Below, piece by piece: positions 13,890-20,435 of a stretch of DNA of 51,693 bases. The stretch is from the IMG/VR virus record IMGVR_UViG_3300046458_000163, positions 1-51,693 of that record. One strand, written 5' to 3'. Under the pieces are notes generated by a model, which saw only the letters and a program-made list of their open reading frames with translations, ran no database searches and was not told where the DNA came from. Made by a program: the position numbers and the translations under genes. Origin of the DNA: a virus. Numbering within the stretch: position 1 is the first letter of the stretch; each line of letters opens with the position of its first letter.

Positions 13890-14050
13890 GCGAAGAAGAA
13901 TTAGAGCGTCAGAAATTTGAAGCCTGGATGATGTCGCTACCATGCGCATGGCAGGATGATATTTTGCGAAAAGAGACTGGCGACTACTTTCACCTTCAGA
14001 CGCACTGGTGCTGGAAAGCGTGGTTAGCGCGTAGCAAGGAGCCATCATGA
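13886..14050 (+). CDS. Hypothetical protein, 54 aa
   Basis: A 54-aa acidic then Trp-rich protein opens MSEEELERQKFEAWMMSLPC and ends THWCWKAWLARSKEPS. GGGAGG precedes the ATG, which overlaps the stop of the DUF3850 gene. This Cys/Trp-rich type occurs commonly in small nin-region genes of phages. Function unknown. Confidence 0.65.
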   Translation: MSEEELERQKFEAWMMSLPCAWQDDILRKETGDYFHLQTHWCWKAWLARSKEPS

Positions 14051-14113
14051 GCCAGTTCACCAACCATCAAACCAGCGGCGATGATTGCCGTGAAAGTGGA
14101 GAGGGGGAAACAA

Positions 14114-14551
14114 GTGGAAAAACAAACGTTCTTCCTGCGTAACGAGCAGATACGACGAAACCTGATAGAGCAAATCAACAAACTTCCCCTGAACGACCAC
14201 CACCCCCTCACCGTACGCATCACCGATTTCGATCGCTCACTACTCCAGAACAGCATGTTCCACGCATTGTGTGGTGACGTGGCGAGTCAGGCTATCTGGA
14301 TGAATGAGCAGAGAACAGCGGTGCAATGGAAAACGCTCTTTGTTTCGGGTCATTCAGTGGCGACTGGCCTAGGCGCTGAGGTGGTGCCGGGGCTTGAAGG
14401 TGAATTCTGCAACATCAGGGAATCAACCGCAAAAATGGGTATTAAGCGCATGACAAGTTTAATCGAGTACTCAACCGCGTGGGCAGTCGGCAACGGCGTG
14501 AACCTGCGAGAGGTTCGGTACACCGGCGATTACTTCGGGAGGGCGGCATGA
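14114..14551 (+). CDS. ninB: NinB recombination protein (lambda Orf type)
   Basis: This 145-aa protein (with a GTG start) matches lambda NinB/Orf (146 aa) in plan: an N-terminal strand, TVRITDFDRSLLQNSMFHAL, then a Trp-containing middle (WKTLFVSGH) and a helical end. Orf binds single-stranded DNA and substitutes for RecFOR functions in Red recombination. The GTG at 14114 is chosen because AGGGGG lies six bases upstream and it gives the family length; an in-frame ATG at 14081 would add 11 residues. It overlaps the next gene by four bases. Confidence 0.88.
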   Translation: MEKQTFFLRNEQIRRNLIEQINKLPLNDHHPLTVRITDFDRSLLQNSMFHALCGDVASQAIWMNEQRTAVQWKTLFVSGHSVATGLGAEVVPGLEGEFCNIRESTAKMGIKRMTSLIEYSTAWAVGNGVNLREVRYTGDYFGRAA

Positions 14552-14697
14552 GCAAAGGCAGATACCAACACCACACACAGGAAGAGTGCAACAAGGTAGG
14601 GAAGCTTAGAAAAATGGGGCTGACATACGAGGTAATCCGTGAGCGAACAGGATACAGCGAGAAATCTCTCCGAGAAATGGCAGCGAGGGCGAGATGA
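14548..14697 (+). CDS. Small HTH-like protein, 49 aa
   Basis: A 49-aa basic protein (HTQEECNKVGKLRKMGLTYE, VIRERTGYSEKSLREMAARA) looks like one homeodomain-type helix-turn-helix. GGGAGGGCGGC precedes the ATG, and it overlaps both neighbours by ATGA. It could be a DNA-binding regulator, but the role is unknown. Confidence 0.7.
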   Translation: MSKGRYQHHTQEECNKVGKLRKMGLTYEVIRERTGYSEKSLREMAARAR

Positions 14698-14870
14698 GCA
14701 GACAGCGTAAATCACCCACTCAAATCTGCATCGAACACCTGATATTCCAGCCTACCAAACGAACCCGTTCAAAACGCAAACCCATACCGCCAGCAAGTGA
14801 GGTGAAGACTTTTGACTACACCTACGGATTGCTGCGCGCCAAGTGGAACCGCATGAGGCTGACACGATGA
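14694..14870 (+). CDS. ninE: NinE protein
   Basis: This 58-aa protein aligns with lambda NinE along its length: MSRQRKSPTQICIEHL parallels the RRQRRSITDIICE start, and PTKRTRSKRKPIPPASEVKT followed by FDYT matches the lambda core. Its function is unknown even in lambda. It overlaps both neighbours as ATGA. Confidence 0.9.
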   Translation: MSRQRKSPTQICIEHLIFQPTKRTRSKRKPIPPASEVKTFDYTYGLLRAKWNRMRLTR

Positions 14871-15919
14871 CAGCGTACTACAACGAAATCGATCCCTACG
14901 CTGCCCAATGGCTGCGCAACCTAATTGAAGCAGGACACATCGCAGCCGGCGTTGTTGATGAAAGGAGTATTGAGGATGTTAAACCCGGAGATTTGCGAGG
15001 ATTCACACAGTGTCACTTCTTCGCCGGAATTGGAGTCTGGAGCTACGCACTGCGCCAGGCAGGATGGAGTGACGATCGACCAGTATGGACAGGAAGTTGC
15101 CCATGCCAGCCTTTCAGCGCGGCAGGCAAAGGAACTGGGTTTGATGACGAGCGGCACTTATGGCCAGCATTCCAGTGGCTCATCGAAAAGTGCAGACCTC
15201 AGCACGTCTTTGGCGAACAGGTTGCAGCTGGTAACGCAAATCCTTGGTTCGACCTTGTACAAACAGACCTGGAAGGAATGGGTTACGCCTTCGGGCTTAC
15301 GCCGTTTACGGCAGCGAGCATCGGTGCGCCGCACATCAGAGAAAGAGCTTACTGGCTGGCCCACACCGACGTGCAATGTGAATCCTCAGCCGGAAACGCG
15401 CAGAGGCTTACAGAATCTCTCCGGAGCAGCGCGGTTAACGGGCTGGCAGACGCCCGTAGCGAACGACTCAACAGGATCGACGCATTGCTACAGCGGGAAG
15501 AATACGGACGGCTCACCAAAAATCTGCCTCAAGCTTCCAGGCTCAGTGTTGCTGGCGGGCTGGGTGACACCCACGACACGCGGCTGGAAGGATTCATCGG
15601 GGATGACGGCGCTGCGGGAAGGGAAAGAAAGGATAGATCAATTGCCGCGGCAGGCGTACACAGTCGGACCCTTGAGGTTAAAGGTTTTTGGCGTGATGCA
15701 GACTGGCTCTTATGTAGAGATGGCAGCTGGCGTCCAGTTGAATCCGGCACATTCCCGCTGGTTGCAAGGTTTGCCAAAGGCCTGGGACATGGCAAGTCCT
15801 CATTACGAGCACTGGCTGGCCGCAACCGAACAGGCCGATTAAAAGGCTATGGAAACGCAATAAATTCTGAGGCAGCAATGCATTTCATCAAAGCAAGTAT
15901 GGAGGTGATTGATGCGTGA
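14867..15919 (+). CDS. C5-cytosine DNA methyltransferase
   Basis: This 350-aa orphan 5-methylcytosine enzyme has motif I (HFFAGIG, residues 50-56), the catalytic Pro-Cys-Gln loop (GSCPCQPFSAAGKG, nucleophile Cys80), motif VI-like FGEQV, motif VIII-like HIRERAYWLA, and a C-terminal block (FWRDADWLLCRDGSWRPVES ... GRLKGYGNAINSEAA) typical of the phage family. It should protect phage DNA from restriction. The start overlaps ninE as ATGA. A second long reading frame lies inside this gene in the +1 frame (14976-15842). Confidence 0.92.
   Translation: MTAYYNEIDPYAAQWLRNLIEAGHIAAGVVDERSIEDVKPGDLRGFTQCHFFAGIGVWSYALRQAGWSDDRPVWTGSCPCQPFSAAGKGTGFDDERHLWPAFQWLIEKCRPQHVFGEQVAAGNANPWFDLVQTDLEGMGYAFGLTPFTAASIGAPHIRERAYWLAHTDVQCESSAGNAQRLTESLRSSAVNGLADARSERLNRIDALLQREEYGRLTKNLPQASRLSVAGGLGDTHDTRLEGFIGDDGAAGRERKDRSIAAAGVHSRTLEVKGFWRDADWLLCRDGSWRPVESGTFPLVARFAKGLGHGKSSLRALAGRNRTGRLKGYGNAINSEAAMHFIKASMEVIDA
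14976..15842 (+). CDS. Embedded WxTP-repeat protein in +1 frame of methyltransferase
   Basis: A 288-codon open frame lies wholly within the cytosine methyltransferase gene, +1 to it. It has its own strong ribosome binding site, AAAGGAG, eight bases before the ATG at 14976. The product has LGSTLYKQTWKEWVTPSGLR, repeated W-x-T-P motifs (GWPTPT, GWQTPV, GWVTPT) and an ending QLNPAHSRWLQGLPKAWD. From memory these blocks resemble proteins annotated separately in other phages. Both frames look like genuine protein families, so this may be a dual-coding gene. Function unknown. The alternative is that the frame is open only because of constraint on the methyltransferase. Confidence 0.6.
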   Translation: MLNPEICEDSHSVTSSPELESGATHCARQDGVTIDQYGQEVAHASLSARQAKELGLMTSGTYGQHSSGSSKSADLSTSLANRLQLVTQILGSTLYKQTWKEWVTPSGLRRLRQRASVRRTSEKELTGWPTPTCNVNPQPETRRGLQNLSGAARLTGWQTPVANDSTGSTHCYSGKNTDGSPKICLKLPGSVLLAGWVTPTTRGWKDSSGMTALREGKERIDQLPRQAYTVGPLRLKVFGVMQTGSYVEMAAGVQLNPAHSRWLQGLPKAWDMASPHYEHWLAATEQAD

Positions 15920-16178
15920 ACGCTGCACCCGCTGCCACACTATCCTCACCAGTGAAGATAAGCACTTTCACGGAATAAGCTGCCACACCTGCGAAGAGGA
16001 TTCCTGGTATGCAGAACACTTCGAATACGTACCACTCCACGCCATCTGGCGGTACGCCCGCTATCAGGTGCGCTGGTTGCGATGCGCCTCTACCGCCGGA
16101 TTGGGCATATGCCTGCGACCTCTGCTGCGCCGGCTGGATGCAAGACGACAACTTCAGAATGCACGGAGAGAGCGATAA
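15912..16178 (+). CDS. Small protein with two CxxC pairs, 88 aa
   Basis: GGAGG lies six bases before the ATG at 15912. The first 30 residues hold a probable four-Cys zinc site (CTRCHTILTSEDKHFHGISC followed by HTC). The second half is Arg/Leu-rich (RWLRCASTAGLGICLRPLLR) and overlaps another zinc-type gene (16009-16185) in a different frame, so the true extent of this product is uncertain. Confidence 0.6.
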   Translation: MRERCTRCHTILTSEDKHFHGISCHTCEEDSWYAEHFEYVPLHAIWRYARYQVRWLRCASTAGLGICLRPLLRRLDARRQLQNARRER

Positions 16179-16185
16179 TGGCTGA
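16009..16185 (+). CDS. Small zinc-ribbon-like protein, 58 aa
   Basis: This 58-aa frame overlaps the preceding one and encodes a compact four/five-Cys site, CAGCDAPLPPDWAYACDLCC, followed by AGWMQDDNFRMHG. GAGGA lies eight bases before the ATG, and the stop overlaps the start of the next gene. The clean Cys pattern and conserved-looking Trp residues suggest a real zinc-binding phage protein. Confidence 0.6.
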   Translation: MQNTSNTYHSTPSGGTPAIRCAGCDAPLPPDWAYACDLCCAGWMQDDNFRMHGESDNG

Positions 16186-16483
16186 ACTAAAACCCGGCGG
16201 GATAGCTCTGATCGTCAAAACCTACAAAATTCATGAAAACCTTGGTAAGTCTGTTTCGATTGAAAAGTTGATCCCACCCACCAAAAAGTTTAGGAGCCCT
16301 GTTACAGGCGCACTTTGCCAGAACTCAAGTGGCGTGATGATGTATCAAATTAGTGGAAATCTTATTAGCCCTTTCTCCGGTGAAGATGGTTGGCTACTGG
16401 CTGAGAGACACCAACTAATGCCCATCGACGGCGACGACTTCCAGCGCGAAGACGAGCGACAAAAGGAGCTGGCGCATGGCTGA
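16178..16483 (+). CDS. Hypothetical nin-region protein, 101 aa
   Basis: The opening (ELKPGGIALIVKTYKIHENL, GKSVSIEKLI) has the look of a small KOW/SH3-type beta barrel, and the middle is beta-rich (MMYQISGNLISPFSG, GWLLAERHQLMPI). GGAG lies nine bases before the ATG. It overlaps both neighbours. Function unknown. Confidence 0.75.
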   Translation: MAELKPGGIALIVKTYKIHENLGKSVSIEKLIPPTKKFRSPVTGALCQNSSGVMMYQISGNLISPFSGEDGWLLAERHQLMPIDGDDFQREDERQKELAHG

Positions 16484-17129
16484 AATAAAAAAATTGCCCA
16501 AGGGGCGCAACTGCCGAATATGCGACAAGCGATTCAAGCCGCTAACACTCTACCAGTGGTGGTGTTGCGAAGAACACCAAAGCGAGTTGATATCCCGATT
16601 AGCAGAAGAAGCCAGACAGAAGCGAATAATTCAGCAGGAAAGGAACCGAAAGAAAGAAGCCCAGCAGGAACGATGCAGTATCAAAATCCGCAAGTTAGAA
16701 CTCAAGCCCGCCAGTTATTTCAAAGCCCAAGCCCAGCAAGCCTTCAATCATTTCATTCGCCTTCGTGACCATGACCAGCCCTGCATCAGCTGTGGCGAAA
16801 CCAATCCGCCCGATCTGCATGGCGGGCAGTGGGATTGTGGACACTTCAAAACCGTGGGCGGTTTCCCTGAGATTCGCTTCGTAGAAGCCAATGCTTATCG
16901 CCAATGTAAATCCTGTAATGCCGGTTCGGCTAAGCATGGAGCAAAAGCGGCAACGGTGGCGAAGCAGTACGAAGCAAATCTGGTACTGAGATTTGGACAA
17001 GAGCTGGTTGATTGGCTGAATGGCCCACACGTGATGACGCGCTATCGCCGAGAAGACTTCATCCGCATCCGGGATGAATACCGAGCAAAGGTGCGTGAAC
17101 TCAAAAACCAAATGGAGCAGGCCACATGA
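16476..17129 (+). CDS. ninG: NinG/Rap recombination endonuclease
   Basis: This 217-aa homologue of lambda NinG (Rap, 204 aa) has an N-terminal zinc site (CRICDKRFKPLTLYQWWCCE), a basic coiled stretch, KIRKLELKPASYFKAQAQQA, and a C-terminal HNH-like zinc site (PCISCGETNPPDLHGGQWDC, GHFKTVGGFPEIRF, QCKSCN). Rap cuts branched DNA such as D-loops and Holliday junctions and promotes recombination of the phage. It is coupled to both neighbours. Confidence 0.94.
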   Translation: MAEIKKLPKGRNCRICDKRFKPLTLYQWWCCEEHQSELISRLAEEARQKRIIQQERNRKKEAQQERCSIKIRKLELKPASYFKAQAQQAFNHFIRLRDHDQPCISCGETNPPDLHGGQWDCGHFKTVGGFPEIRFVEANAYRQCKSCNAGSAKHGAKAATVAKQYEANLVLRFGQELVDWLNGPHVMTRYRREDFIRIRDEYRAKVRELKNQMEQAT

Positions 17130-17251
17130 CCGACTGCCTCAGACAAAAGTGGCATTGGCTACGCATGTACAGGACGCGCAACACCTTCCCGGTGGATTAC
17201 CGAATCATCAAAAACACAGCGAAACTGCAGGGGTTAAAATATGGGGCTTGA
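17126..17251 (+). CDS. Hypothetical basic protein, 41 aa
   Basis: A 41-aa frame (MTDCLRQKWHWLRMYRTRNT, FPVDYRIIKNTAKLQGLKYG) begins with an ATGA overlap with ninG and ends inside the first codons of Q. It is in the NinH position but is shorter and not clearly similar. The coupling at both ends is the main support. Confidence 0.5.
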   Translation: MTDCLRQKWHWLRMYRTRNTFPVDYRIIKNTAKLQGLKYGA

Positions 17252-18008
17252 AGCGACAGTAAAATATCACTTTCCGAAGGGGCAGAACTTCAGCGGGACA
17301 GCGCCACAGACTTCACCAGACACGCTTACCGGCACTGATTACATCGCTGCTATGGGAATGGCACTAAGTATCGCGCCATTGGGTTACAGCGCTTTCATGG
17401 GGAAGGTAGGAGTAAGTGAGAACGACGCCGCACGCGCCGTATCCCTGTTAACTGAATATGCACTTCAAACCTGCGATAAGGTTCCAGCCTTACGCAAACT
17501 CGACACCGATATTAAACCAGCCGTTATGCAAACTCTCGCAACTTATGCCTACATGGATTATTGCCGCAGCGCTGCCAGTGTGAAGCCGTGCGATTGTTGC
17601 AAGTCTAAGGGATTCATTGAGGCCGACGTGTTCTCGATGAAAGCGCCAATGTCAGGCGGTGTTGCGCGAAACGTGAAAGAAGTGGTGCGCGTGCTTTGCA
17701 AGCCATGCGGCGGAAAGGGCGTAGTTTCGACAGCGTGCCGGGACTGTAACGGTCGTGGGCGAGTGGTAGATCGTAAGTTGACGGAAGAGCAGGGCGTGCC
17801 AGTAATGGGCCACTGCAAGCGCTGTTGCGGACGTGGATTCGAGCGCATTCCATCAACTGACGTTCACCGGTCAATCTGCGAAATTAACGATGACATCAGC
17901 CTGGATACATGGAAGAAGAGCGGAAAGACATTCTATGAGCAGCTTATCGGCAAGCTTGAGGTTGAGGAATCATGGGCAAACGCAGCATTAAATAAGGTCA
18001 CTGCATAG
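17241..18008 (+). CDS. Q: Late antitermination protein Q
   Basis: This 255-aa protein has a central zinc domain with repeated Cys-x-x-Cys-x-Gly-x-Gly-type motifs (CDCCKSKGF, CKPCGGKGV, CRDCNGRGR, CKRCCGRGF), the layout of the phage-82-type Q family, and a helical N-terminus. Q joins RNA polymerase paused at the late promoter and makes it read through terminators. The predicted pR' promoter and terminator lie immediately downstream. It is the last gene of the rightward early operon. Confidence 0.92.
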   Translation: MGLEATVKYHFPKGQNFSGTAPQTSPDTLTGTDYIAAMGMALSIAPLGYSAFMGKVGVSENDAARAVSLLTEYALQTCDKVPALRKLDTDIKPAVMQTLATYAYMDYCRSAASVKPCDCCKSKGFIEADVFSMKAPMSGGVARNVKEVVRVLCKPCGGKGVVSTACRDCNGRGRVVDRKLTEEQGVPVMGHCKRCCGRGFERIPSTDVHRSICEINDDISLDTWKKSGKTFYEQLIGKLEVEESWANAALNKVTA

Positions 18009-18045
18009 CGCAATAGGAAATAGCTCATTAATTTATCGTGGGCTA

Positions 18046-18081
18046 TTTACTTTTCCCGAATCTGGGGATATGATTCCCAAC
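18046..18081 (+). promoter_or_regulatory. Late promoter pR'
   Basis: Directly after Q are -35 TTTACT (18046-18051), a 17-base spacer and -10 TATGAT (18069-18074), with a start point near 18081. The position between Q and the first late terminator is that of lambda pR'. The Q-binding element itself (qut) could not be recognised. Confidence 0.7.
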
Positions 18082-18149
18082 AGTTGAAGTTGCGCACTGA
18101 TGTTTGCAGGGTGAGGGCAGCGACAATTCAAATTGTGAGATAGTTAAAG

Positions 18150-18185
18150 AGCCTCGTAGCCTCACCAGCTAGCGGGGCTTTTTTG
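18150..18185 (+). terminator. Late-leader terminator tR'
   Basis: A long stem, AGCCTCGTAGC paired with GCTAGCGGGGCT (one bulge), is followed by TTTTTT. It lies about 70-100 bases past the predicted late start point, so without Q late transcription should stop here. Confidence 0.85.
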
Positions 18186-18211
18186 TTGCCTAAAATCCAG
18201 AGGTCATAATT

Positions 18212-18601
18212 ATGAACGACCAGCAAATCGAAAAAGATATTATCGAGAAGGGCAAGACTGCGCCTCGCGTCACGCCAAAGCATGTAGAAGATATCATCAC
18301 CAGTGAGCACTACTTCACCGCTGCTGATGGGCGTAGTGGCGCTAATATCCGCGCTGAAAGAGATGGTGGCGAAAAGGTTAATCAGTCAGTAGAGCTTGAT
18401 GACTTTAATCAGCTAAAGCTCCTGACTTTCTGCGTGCTGGTTTTGGGAAACGGCTTCACCGTGACAGGCGAGTCGGCATGTGCAAGTCCGGAAAATTTTG
18501 ATGCAGAAATTGGTCGCAAAATCGCGCGACAAAACGCAGTAAACAAAATCTGGCTGCTGGAAGGTTATCTTCTGAAGCAGAAGCTTTACGACGAGCAGTA
18601 A
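18212..18601 (+). CDS. Phage Gp49-like family protein
   Basis: The C-terminal two thirds carry the very characteristic block TFCVLVLGNGFTVTGESACA, SPENFDAEIGRKIARQNAVN, KIWLLEGYLLKQKL of the Gp49/Gp66-like phage family. It is preceded by a variable section with VEDIITSEHYFTAADG. The family is widespread and of unknown function. It is the first gene of the late transcript, before the tRNA and the lysis genes. Confidence 0.88.
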   Translation: MNDQQIEKDIIEKGKTAPRVTPKHVEDIITSEHYFTAADGRSGANIRAERDGGEKVNQSVELDDFNQLKLLTFCVLVLGNGFTVTGESACASPENFDAEIGRKIARQNAVNKIWLLEGYLLKQKLYDEQ

Positions 18602-18718
18602 GCATCACAGGGCGCATTTAATCGTGTGCCCGATGATGTTTATTGCTCCACACATTACGCGTTATATGTGAGGCTCGCCCCACACATAAGCGAACCAGCT
18701 ACACACATAACCAAATTC

Positions 18719-18793
18719 GCCGGTCTAGTTCAGTGGCAGAACGGCTGCCTTGTAAGCAGCGCGTCAGAGGTTCGATTCCTTTGCCCGGCACCA
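18719..18793 (+). tRNA. tRNA-Thr (anticodon TGT)
   Basis: This is a complete cloverleaf of 75 bases including an encoded CCA end. The acceptor stem GCCGGTC/GCCCGGC has one mismatch. The D arm is GTTC-loop-GAAC, the anticodon stem is GCTGC/GCAGC with loop CTTGTAA (anticodon TGT, reading ACA), and the T arm is AGAGG-TTCGATT-CCTTT. It sits in the late leader between the Gp49-like gene and the holin. It is a phage-borne tRNA, comparable in position to the tRNA genes of Shiga-toxin phages. The upstream gap (18602-18718) contains three copies of CACACAT(A/T)A at 18649, 18681 and 18702 and no gene that I trust. Confidence 0.93.
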
Positions 18794-18966
18794 AATATCA
18801 AAATCAGGCACTTTTGTGATTGCCTGAGATTATTCAAAGGTCAGCCATAGAGCTGGCCTTTTCTTTTTTGCGCCATCCCAAACTTATTCAGACCCTCATT
18901 GCTGTGTGGGGATGCGCGCACTTTTCTTACGACTACAGGCGGCACCAAGCGAACAGCGAGGTGTAT

Positions 18967-19209
18967 ATGAATATCGATATGAGCAAACTGGCATCAGGCG
19001 CGGCATACGGCGCATCTGCCGGGACGATTGCCAACGGTCTGCTGACCAGGCTAAGTCCCGATGAATGGAGTGCTGTTGGCGTGCTGGCCGGTATTCTGGT
19101 TGCGCTATTCACGCTCGGCATCAACTGGTATTACAAACGCAAGGCCACACTGGCGCAGATAAAAGCGCTGCAACGCTGGCCCACCGCGCCCGAACTCACC
19201 GAGGATTAA
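18967..19209 (+). CDS. S: Class II holin (phage 21 type)
   Basis: This 80-aa membrane protein has two transmembrane helices: a small-residue-rich first helix (LASGAAYGASAGTIANGLL) and a second (WSAVGVLAGILVALFTLGIN), followed by a basic tail (WYYKRKATLAQIK). This is the phage-21 holin layout. It would permeabilise or depolarise the inner membrane and so activate the SAR endolysin encoded next. GAGGT lies upstream. Met1 and Met5 could give two forms, but the intervening residues (NID) lack the lysine that defines the phage-21 antiholin. Confidence 0.9.
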   Translation: MNIDMSKLASGAAYGASAGTIANGLLTRLSPDEWSAVGVLAGILVALFTLGINWYYKRKATLAQIKALQRWPTAPELTED

Positions 19210-19213
19210 CCCA

Positions 19214-19717
19214 ATGGCAATGTCTAACACACTGCGCAACAGGCTTATTGCTGCTGCCAGCGGCGGAGCCATGCTTATCGCAACGGTATTCCTCGGTGGA
19301 AAGGATGGGGTAGAGGGGCGCGTGTACGAACCCTACAAAGATGTCGCCGGCGTGTGGACCGTGTGCGATGGTCACACCGGTTCCGATATCGTGAAGGGCA
19401 AGAAGTACACCGACCGCGAATGCGATCGCCTGATGTGGAATGACCTGCAGCCGGTTAAGAAGGCGGTTGATTCGATGGTCAAGGTTCCGCTGGGTGAATA
19501 CCCACGCGCAGCGCTCTACAGCTTTACCTATAACGTCGGAACGTCAGCCTTCTCCAAATCAACTCTGCTGAAAAAGCTCAATGCAGGCGATCAGGTTGGA
19601 GCATGCGAAGAGCTGCGCCGCTGGGTTTACGCCGGTGGCATGAAATGGAAAGGGCTGATGAACCGCCGCGACATGGAGCGTTCTCTCTGCCTGGCGGAAA
19701 GCGCGAATGATATCTAA
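19214..19717 (+). CDS. R: SAR endolysin (GH24 lysozyme)
   Basis: This 167-aa muramidase has the catalytic triad spacing Glu34-(8)-Asp43-(5)-Thr49 in [20 protein letters not shown]. Residues about 11-29 ([19 protein letters not shown]) form a weakly hydrophobic, Ala/Gly-rich signal-anchor-release segment, so the enzyme is exported by Sec and freed when the holin collapses the membrane potential. It cuts peptidoglycan between NAM and NAG. GAGGA precedes the start, and the end overlaps Rz. Confidence 0.95.
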   Translation: MAMSNTLRNRLIAAASGGAMLIATVFLGGKDGVEGRVYEPYKDVAGVWTVCDGHTGSDIVKGKKYTDRECDRLMWNDLQPVKKAVDSMVKVPLGEYPRAALYSFTYNVGTSAFSKSTLLKKLNAGDQVGACEELRRWVYAGGMKWKGLMNRRDMERSLCLAESANDI

Positions 19718-20165
19718 GGCGACGATCGGATTGCTGTTGTTCTTGCTGGTAGGCGTGATTGCTGCTGGAAGCATAGCGCTTTACTACCGTGGCAATGCCA
19801 TCGATTACAAAGCGCAGCGGGATAAAGCATCTGATGCGCTTAAGCTGGCAAACGCCACAATAGATGACATGCAGGTGCGTCAACGCGACGTTGCTGCTCT
19901 CGATGCCAAATACACGAAGGAGTTAGCCAGTGCGAAAGCTGAAAATGATGCTTTGCAGCGCAAGCTTGATCGCGGTGGTCGGGTGCTCGTCTCAGGCAAC
20001 TGTCAGAAGCAAGCCACCGGAACCGCCAGCGTGGACAATGGAGCCACCGTCGAACTCTCTGACATTGCTGGACGAAACGTTTTCGGTATCAGAGCCGGAA
20101 TCAAAAGCGACCAACTGAAAATCACTGCGTTGCAGCAATACATCAACGAACAATGTATGAGGTAA
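19707..20165 (+). CDS. Rz: Rz inner-membrane spanin
   Basis: This 152-aa protein has an N-terminal transmembrane anchor ([20 protein letters not shown]) and a long periplasmic coiled coil ([20 protein letters not shown] ... [11 protein letters not shown]). With Rz1 it bridges and fuses the inner and outer membranes in the last step of lysis. It overlaps the endolysin by 11 bases and contains Rz1 in another frame. Confidence 0.92.
   Translation: MISKATIGLLLFLLVGVIAAGSIALYYRGNAIDYKAQRDKASDALKLANATIDDMQVRQRDVAALDAKYTKELASAKAENDALQRKLDRGGRVLVSGNCQKQATGTASVDNGATVELSDIAGRNVFGIRAGIKSDQLKITALQQYINEQCMR
19930..20118 (+). CDS. Rz1: Rz1 outer-membrane spanin lipoprotein
   Basis: Rz1 lies entirely within Rz in the +1 frame. 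A GTG start with AAGGAG seven bases upstream gives a 62-aa precursor with a signal peptide and lipobox (LIAVVGC, lipidated Cys19), then a proline-rich segment ([15 protein letters not shown]). It pairs with Rz to span the periplasm. The nested arrangement is standard for lambdoid spanins. Confidence 0.9.
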   Translation: MRKLKMMLCSASLIAVVGCSSQATVRSKPPEPPAWTMEPPSNSLTLLDETFSVSEPESKATN

Positions 20166-20167
20166 CT

Positions 20168-20251
20168 ATGTCACTACAAGGTAGCCAAAATCCCGGACAG
20201 TTCCGTGAAGAGTGGGATAAATCAACAGAGCAAAAACCAGCCTCGCAATAG
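20168..20251 (+). CDS. Putative 27-aa peptide after Rz
   Basis: A 27-codon frame starts two bases after the Rz stop and runs into the lysis-operon terminator stem; the product begins MSLQGSQNPGQFREEWDKST. No strong ribosome binding site is visible. It may be translated by coupling to Rz, but it is short and unsupported otherwise. Confidence 0.25.
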   Translation: MSLQGSQNPGQFREEWDKSTEQKPASQ

Positions 20252-20263
20252 CGGGGCTTTTTT
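20240..20263 (+). terminator. Terminator after the lysis genes
   Basis: The stem GCCTCGC-AATA-GCGGGGC is followed by TTTTTT. It closes the lysis cassette; Q-modified polymerase should read through into the head genes. Confidence 0.88.
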
Positions 20264-20348
20264 ATAACTGCCCGATGGTGGTTGGTTATTGCAGCTTCAT
20301 TTCACATCGCGCATCGCAGCGCATCTAAACGAGAGTCTTTCAGTAAGC

Positions 20349-20413
20349 GAGCCTGAGAATTGCCGTTATAGGTGGCGACCTCTCTCGGGCGGCTTTTCTG
20401 TGCGAACAGGCTC
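20349..20413 (+). other. Nested stem structure before the second rha gene
   Basis: Three nested inverted repeats share one axis: GAGCCTG (20349-20355) with CAGGCTC (20407-20413), GCCG (20362-20365) with CGGC (20390-20393), and AGGT-GGCG-ACCT (20370-20381). The region lies between the lysis terminator and the second Rha gene and has no reading frame that I trust. It could be a structured leader RNA or part of a packaging site. It was folded by eye only. Confidence 0.4.
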
Positions 20414-20435
20414 ACTTTCTAAAAGGTAGAACGCA

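Noticed and set aside
14047-14142. A 31-codon frame coupled by ATGA to the gene before ninB
   Set aside because: The product is low complexity and overlaps the start region of ninB. The open stretch is short and the GTG start of ninB explains the local ribosome binding site.
18626-18850. A 74-codon frame running through the tRNA region
   Set aside because: The tRNA cloverleaf explains the conserved part, and the frame has no ribosome binding site or recognisable product.
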